Shown: one piece after another, positions 6,024-9,866 of the stretch | Layout of the letters: every line of letters starts with the position of its first letter | How positions within the stretch are numbered: position 1 is the first letter of the stretch | From: Propionibacteriaceae bacterium | GTDB lineage: Bacteria > Actinomycetota > Actinomycetes > Propionibacteriales > Propionibacteriaceae | Direction: 5' to 3' | Assembly: GCA_031265725.1 (NCBI GenBank) | Contig: JAISCH010000353.1 | Coordinates: forward strand, 1 to 9,866 | Length of the DNA: 9,866 nucleotides | Translations under genes and position numbers: made by a program | Notes under the pieces: generated by a model | What the model was told of the DNA's origin: nothing | The model's input: the letters and a program-made list of their open reading frames with translations, nothing else | The model's database searches: none

Positions 6024-7757
6024 GTGAGCGAATCCGACTCCCAGACGGCTGATCCCAGTGCAGCACCAATCGCTGACGCTGCCGACGCACCATCGGGAAG
6101 CGAGATTTTCCCGGATCTGCAACCAGTAACCGACGCTTTGTCTGAAATCGAGATTCCGCCAGTCCCAGAGCCAACGATCAGCAAACCCCGGCAGCGGATC
6201 AGCGAACTCAGCACCATCGACCGGCTCCGCGAGGGCCGGATGACCGACCGTCTCGCCGGATGGGCAGTCACCTTGGTCATCAGCGCGCTGGCCTTCGTCA
6301 TCCGCTTCGTCAACCTCGGCTACCCGAATAAATTGGTTTTCGACGAGACGTACTACGCCAAAGACGCTTTCACCCTGTGGAAATTCGGCTACGAGACCAA
6401 ATGGCCAGACGACGCCAACGACTCGATAATCACCGGAGCGACCAATGTCTTCAGCGATAGCCCCTCCTACGTCGTCCATCCACCGGTGGGAAAGTGGCTG
6501 ATCGGGTTCGGTGAGCAGCTTTTCGGGATGAACTCATTCGGCTGGCGTTTCATGCCGCTGATCTTCGGCACCCTGCTGGTGTTCTTCACTATCCGGTTGG
6601 CCAGGCGGCTGTCCCGCTCCACCTTGATCGGGGCGATAGCCGGATTGCTCATCACCTGTGACGGGCTGGCTTTCTTCATGTCGCGGATCGCGCTGCTCGA
6701 CATTTTCCAAGCGGTCTTCCTGGTCGCCGCAGTGTCGTGCTGCCTGGCCGACCGGGACTATTACCGCTGGAAATTGGCTGACTTATTGGAACGTGCGGGC
6801 AGGGCCGACTTTGCCGGGGCATTCGGCCCGGTCATCTGGTGGCGACCTTGGCGGCTCGCGGCGGGACTGCTCTTCGGCCTGGCCATCGGCACCAAATGGA
6901 ATTCCATGTTCCTGCTGGCAGTGATGGGGGTGCTCAGCGTTTTTTGGGACGTCGGGGCACGCCGCCTGGCCGGATCAAGTTGGCGGGCCTGGCTGGCGTC
7001 GTTGATCGACGGCATCCCGGCTTTCTGCTACCTGGTGGTCACCGCCGCAGTGACCTACCTGGCGAGTTGGTCGGGCTGGCTGCTCACCGAAGGCGGCTAC
7101 CACCGGAACTGGGGCGCGAACAATCCCGACGAGCCGTTGGTGAAATACCTCGGCGATCCGTGGGCCTCCTGGCTGCACTACCAAATCGAGGTGTTCAATT
7201 TCCACACCGGGCAGTACATGAGGGACCAGACCCACCCCTACGACTCGCACCCGATCGGATGGCTGCTGATGATCCGTCCAATCGGCATCGACTGGGAGGG
7301 AGACATCCCGCCCGGAGTCTCCGGTTGCACCGCGCCCGAAGGCGAGACCTGCGTGCGCGTCATCGACGGCATGGGCACCCCACTGCTGTGGTGGCTGGCG
7401 GCGCTGGCACTGGTGGTGTCGGTCATTTGGTGGATCGGCGGAAGGGATTGGCGGGTCGGCCTTCCAGTGCTGGCCGCGCTAAGCACCTATCTGCCCTGGT
7501 TCGCCAACGCCGACCGTCCAGTCTTCTTCTTCTACACCATCACCATCCTGCCCTTCACCGTCATCAGCCTGGCGATGGTGCTCGGGCTGGTCCTCGGCCC
7601 CGCGAGAAGTCCGCATCGAAGACGTGGCGGCATTATCGCAGGGGTGTTGATCGGTTTGATCGTGGCCAATTTCACCTGGATCTACCCGGTGCTCACCGAC
7701 GAGTTGCTCTGGCGTTCGGAATGGCTGTCCCGGATGTGGCTGCGAAGTTGGATCTGA
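6024..7757 (+). CDS. pmt: Dolichyl-phosphate-mannose-type protein O-mannosyltransferase (GT39)
   Basis: The enzyme transfers mannose from a polyprenyl-phosphate-mannose donor to Ser/Thr of secreted proteins as they leave the Sec translocon. The 577-residue protein has about ten membrane helices from residue 80 on. The first external loop holds the catalytic pair D107-E108 in FDETYY, followed by VVHPPVGKW (H152). Next come the conserved RIALLD segment and the C-terminal LW...WLRSW. A hydrophilic, acidic and proline-rich N-terminus (about 1-72) is longer than the roughly 25-residue tail I recall in the mycobacterial enzyme. GTG 6024 is the first possible start after an in-frame TAA (6009-6011). 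An internal ATG at 6240 with GAGGG 4 bases upstream is an alternative that would remove this tail. It diverges from rsmI, as in other actinobacteria. Confidence 0.94.
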   Translation: MSESDSQTADPSAAPIADAADAPSGSEIFPDLQPVTDALSEIEIPPVPEPTISKPRQRISELSTIDRLREGRMTDRLAGWAVTLVISALAFVIRFVNLGYPNKLVFDETYYAKDAFTLWKFGYETKWPDDANDSIITGATNVFSDSPSYVVHPPVGKWLIGFGEQLFGMNSFGWRFMPLIFGTLLVFFTIRLARRLSRSTLIGAIAGLLITCDGLAFFMSRIALLDIFQAVFLVAAVSCCLADRDYYRWKLADLLERAGRADFAGAFGPVIWWRPWRLAAGLLFGLAIGTKWNSMFLLAVMGVLSVFWDVGARRLAGSSWRAWLASLIDGIPAFCYLVVTAAVTYLASWSGWLLTEGGYHRNWGANNPDEPLVKYLGDPWASWLHYQIEVFNFHTGQYMRDQTHPYDSHPIGWLLMIRPIGIDWEGDIPPGVSGCTAPEGETCVRVIDGMGTPLLWWLAALALVVSVIWWIGGRDWRVGLPVLAALSTYLPWFANADRPVFFFYTITILPFTVISLAMVLGLVLGPARSPHRRRGGIIAGVLIGLIVANFTWIYPVLTDELLWRSEWLSRMWLRSWI

Positions 7758-7881
7758 GTGGTCCAAGCCAACGCGCCGCTGCCGGTTTGACTCCGCAGGT
7801 GACGCGACCGCGCCGGAAACACTGATTCTGGGCAGCCGAATTTCAGACAGCTCTCGCCCCGACACCGACGAGGCAATACAG

Positions 7882-7912
7882 TTTTCCCAGCACCGGAAAA
7901 TCGGGAGGGAAA
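7882..7912 (+). promoter_or_regulatory. Possible alternative hairpins controlling access to the uraA ribosome binding site
   Basis: TTTTCC (7882-7887) pairs perfectly with GGAAAA (7895-7900) across a 7-base loop, leaving the ribosome binding site free. The overlapping TTTCCC (7883-7888) can instead pair with GGGAAA (7907-7912), hiding most of the ribosome binding site. The two pairings exclude each other. The stems are short (6 pairs) and no known PyrR or purine-riboswitch signature is visible, so regulation is only a possibility. The rest of the 156-base gap (7758-7881) shows no convincing promoter; a weak bulged stem lies at about 7822-7846. Confidence 0.3.
7903..7910 (+). promoter_or_regulatory. 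Strong ribosome binding site of the uracil permease gene
   Basis: GGGAGGGA, with the core GGAGG at 7904-7908, stands 5 bases before the ATG at 7914. It fixes that start although the protein then carries an N-terminal extension of about 20 residues. Confidence 0.85.
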
Positions 7913-7913
7913 T

Positions 7914-9260
7914 ATGTCGGAGAATGAAAACGAATCATACCCTTGGAAGGACAAGGGCAAGGGCAACCGCTCGTACCTTTGGAAGGTACGTGGCGACGGA
8001 AAAACGATTGCCCCTGGAGAAGTGGTCGCACCAGATGAACGGCTGAGTTGGGGCCGGACCATCTCAATGGGCATGCAACATGTGGTTGCTATGTTCGGGG
8101 CCACCTTCCTGGTGCCGCTGATCACCGGCTTTCCCCCGGCCACCACCCTGTTCTTCTCCGGCGTCGGCACCATCATCTTCTTGCTGATCACCGGGAACAG
8201 ACTGCCCAGCTATCTCGGCTCGTCGTTCGCCTTCATCGCCCCGATCAGCGGCGCGATGCTCTTGCCGAACGGAATGGGCGTGGCCCTCTTCGGCGTGCTC
8301 TGCGCCGGTATCACCCTGGCGATTGTCGGGGCTGTCGTCCACTTCGTCGGTTCGCAATGGATCGACAAATTCATGCCCCCAGCGATGACTGGCACCATCG
8401 TCATGCTGATCGGTTTCAACCTCGCCGGGGCCGCGAAGAATAATTTCCAGGCGGTGCTGAACGAGGAGACTGGGGCGACCGCCGATCTCACCGGCTGGGT
8501 CACCATCATCGCCATCGTGCTGATAACGGTCTGCTTCCGCGGCATCATCGGTCGGCTGGCCATCATCCTCGGCGTGCTGGTCGGCTATGTCGCCGCGCTG
8601 CTGCAGGGCCAGGTCGATTTCACCGCGATTGAGCAGGCTGCCTGGATCGGCCTGCCGCAACTGGCTTTCCCAGTAGTCGATTTCAGTGTGCTGGGCCTGT
8701 TCCTGCCGGTCGTGCTGGTGCTGATCGCGGAGAATGTCGGTCACGTCAAGTCAGTCGCACTGATGACCGACCGTAACTACGACAAGCTGATGGGCCGCGC
8801 ACTGCTGGCCGACGGCGTCGCCACCGCAGTAGCCGGTTTCGGCGGCGGATCGGGCACCACCACCTACGCGGAGAACATCGGCGTGATGGCCGCCACCAAG
8901 ATCTACTCGACGGCGCTCTACTGGGTGGCCGCGTTTACCGCGCTGCTGCTCTCGTTGATCCCCAAGTTCGGCGCGGCGATCAATACCGTGCCCGGCGGCG
9001 TCATCGGCGGGGCCGGGGTCGTGCTTTATGGGATGATCGGCCTGCTCGGCGCGCGCATCTGGGTGGAGAACAAGGTCGATTTCGCCTCCCCGGTCAATCT
9101 CATTCCGGCCGCTGTCGGCCTGATCATGGGCATCGCTGATTTCTCCTTCACCATCGCTGGCATGTCGTTCAACGGCATCGCCGTCGGGACTGTCACCGCT
9201 CTGGTGCTCTATCACCTGATGAGGGCGATAGCGCGCTTGCGTGACACCGCAGTGGTGTAG
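7914..9260 (+). CDS. uraA: Uracil/xanthine permease, NCS2 family
   Basis: This proton-coupled nucleobase importer of the cytoplasmic membrane has 448 residues and many hydrophobic helices, consistent with the 14-segment UraA fold. Matches include MQHVVAMFGATFLVPLITG (54-72), the substrate-site segment IAENVGH (271-277; E273 and H277 align with the uracil-binding E241 and H245 of E. coli UraA), and the second half-helix motif TTTYAENIGVMAATK (315-329, with E320). Uracil is the likeliest substrate given this motif set; xanthine cannot be excluded. The segment GDGKTIAPGEVVAPDERLSW (28-47) is typical of actinobacterial members, but it is preceded by an additional near-copy of the local SYxWK unit. 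The stop codon shares a base with the next gene's start. Confidence 0.92.
   Translation: MSENENESYPWKDKGKGNRSYLWKVRGDGKTIAPGEVVAPDERLSWGRTISMGMQHVVAMFGATFLVPLITGFPPATTLFFSGVGTIIFLLITGNRLPSYLGSSFAFIAPISGAMLLPNGMGVALFGVLCAGITLAIVGAVVHFVGSQWIDKFMPPAMTGTIVMLIGFNLAGAAKNNFQAVLNEETGATADLTGWVTIIAIVLITVCFRGIIGRLAIILGVLVGYVAALLQGQVDFTAIEQAAWIGLPQLAFPVVDFSVLGLFLPVVLVLIAENVGHVKSVALMTDRNYDKLMGRALLADGVATAVAGFGGGSGTTTYAENIGVMAATKIYSTALYWVAAFTALLLSLIPKFGAAINTVPGGVIGGAGVVLYGMIGLLGARIWVENKVDFASPVNLIPAAVGLIMGIADFSFTIAGMSFNGIAVGTVTALVLYHLMRAIARLRDTAVV
7935..8006 (+). repeat. Imperfect 36-base tandem duplication at the start of uraA
   Basis: Bases 7935-7970 and 7971-8006 encode two consecutive 12-residue units, SYPWKDKGKGNR and SYLWKVRGDGKT. 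By hand alignment 22 of 36 bases agree. The second copy merges into the conserved part of the protein; the first is additional. Confidence 0.55.
7972..7990. repeat. Perfect 8-bp inverted repeat inside the uraA coding start
   Basis: CGTACCTT (7972-7979) and AAGGTACG (7983-7990) form an eight-pair stem with a 3-base loop TGG. A second stem, CCCTTG (7940-7945) with CAAGGG (7952-7957), sits in the first duplicated unit. Both lie within 80 bases of the start codon, where mRNA structure can affect translation. Confidence 0.6.
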
Positions 9261-9866
9261 TGAGCCAAAGAGTGCTCACTGCTGGAGTGCGCACCGGATT
9301 GTGGGTGGGTCTGGCCACCGGGCTCTACGGCATCTCCTTCGGTGCCCTGGCTACGGTGGCTGGACTGGACATCCCACAGACCTGTGCGCTCAGCTTGTTG
9401 ATGTTCACCGGTGGCTCCCAATTCGCCTTCATCGGAGTGCTCTCCGGCGGCGGCTCCGGGCTGGCGGCCTGGTCGGCGGCCAGCCTGCTCGGCATCCGCA
9501 ACGGTGTCTACGGCATGCAGCTCAAGGCGTTGCTGAGCCCGCCTGGGCGGTTGACGCCGGTCATGGCGCAACTCACCATCGACGAGTCGATGGCGGTCAG
9601 CACCGCCCAAACCGATCCGGACGAACGAAAGCGCGGCTTCTGGGCGGCGGGCCTGGCCGTCTTCGTCTTTTGGAATATCGCCACCCTGGTCGGGGCATTG
9701 GCCGGAAACGTGATCGGGGACGTCAAGTCTTGGGGTTTGGACGGGGCTGCGGTGGCAGCGTTCAGTGGGCTGCTCTGGCCGCATCTGACTGGGCGCGATC
9801 CGGTCGCTATCGCCGTGCTGGCTGCGTTCTTCACCATCGTCGCCATCCCATTCGTCCCGCCAGGGA
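9260..9866 (+). CDS. azlC: AzlC-family branched-chain amino-acid exporter subunit (3' end beyond the window)
   Basis: AzlC proteins are the large subunit of a two-part exporter (with the small AzlD) for branched-chain amino acids or analogues, in the cytoplasmic membrane. The frame begins at GTG 9260, which shares the G of the uraA TAG (TAGTG), and stays open to the window end for 202 residues out of roughly 230-250. Family features are GLYGISFGALA near residue 22, the glycine-rich FTGGSQFAFIGVL and LLGIRNGVYG, then TIDESMAVSTAQ, the helix after RGFWAAGL, and LLWPHL near the end. The usual partner azlD would be expected just downstream. No distinct ribosome binding site is visible, so translation is probably coupled to uraA. 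Substrate is inferred from the family only. Confidence 0.9.
   Translation, partial: MSQRVLTAGVRTGLWVGLATGLYGISFGALATVAGLDIPQTCALSLLMFTGGSQFAFIGVLSGGGSGLAAWSAASLLGIRNGVYGMQLKALLSPPGRLTPVMAQLTIDESMAVSTAQTDPDERKRGFWAAGLAVFVFWNIATLVGALAGNVIGDVKSWGLDGAAVAAFSGLLWPHLTGRDPVAIAVLAAFFTIVAIPFVPPG

Noticed and set aside
6839..7825. Second plus-strand frame of 328 codons inside pmt
   Set aside because: It overlaps the membrane part of pmt in another frame and is arginine/histidine-rich without structure; pmt is complete in its own frame.
8064..8744. Minus-strand frame of 226 codons opposite uraA
   Set aside because: It is dominated by Asp, Gln, Glu and Gly, the reverse image of a hydrophobic permease gene.
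9212..9784. Minus-strand frame of 190 codons opposite azlC
   Set aside because: The plus strand carries an unbroken AzlC-family protein running to the window end; the minus frame has no family features.
1..9866. CRISPR array, tRNA or rRNA gene, insertion sequence, integrase or toxin-antitoxin pair
   Set aside because: I looked for regularly spaced repeats, cloverleaf-like segments, transposase motifs and paired small genes and saw none.

Overview
The window has two parts of different character. Bases 1 to about 2342 are AT-richer by eye, use TTG, ATG and GTG starts, and carry a compact module: the tail of a probable ArsR-like (winged-helix) regulator, an operator-bearing promoter, a 67-residue PLDc_N-type membrane protein, a BcrA/NatA-type ABC ATPase and an ABC-2-type permease. 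The last three genes overlap by 4 bases each (ATGA, GTGA), so they are probably translationally coupled. This looks like a horizontally acquired drug or peptide export/immunity cassette. No transposase, integrase or att site is visible at its edge inside the window.

From 2382 to the end the DNA is GC-rich and the gene content is that of an actinobacterial chromosome. A tight leftward operon runs rsmI, tatD, rsmA, ispE (16S rRNA ribose methylation, metal-dependent hydrolase/DNase, 16S rRNA adenine dimethylation, MEP-pathway isoprenoid kinase). A rightward, divergent pmt gene (protein O-mannosyltransferase) follows. The rsmI/pmt divergence and the tatD-rsmA-ispE order are the conserved actinobacterial layout, known for example from Mycobacterium. 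Here metG and an rpf gene, which are often interleaved in that cluster, are absent. I cannot name the genus; the Actinomycetales/Propionibacteriales side of the phylum is a reasonable guess.

Downstream of pmt lie a uracil/xanthine permease (NCS2, uraA-type) with a strong ribosome binding site, then an AzlC-family amino-acid exporter subunit whose GTG start overlaps the permease stop codon and which runs off the window.

The best second-look items are the three-half-site operator over the cassette promoter (388-429), the stand-alone PLDc_N protein coupled to the ABC genes, the near-leaderless pmt promoter, and the repeat- and hairpin-rich start of the uracil permease gene. I did not find a convincing wholly new system. 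The ABC cassette is the only accessory module present, and it belongs to recognised families.
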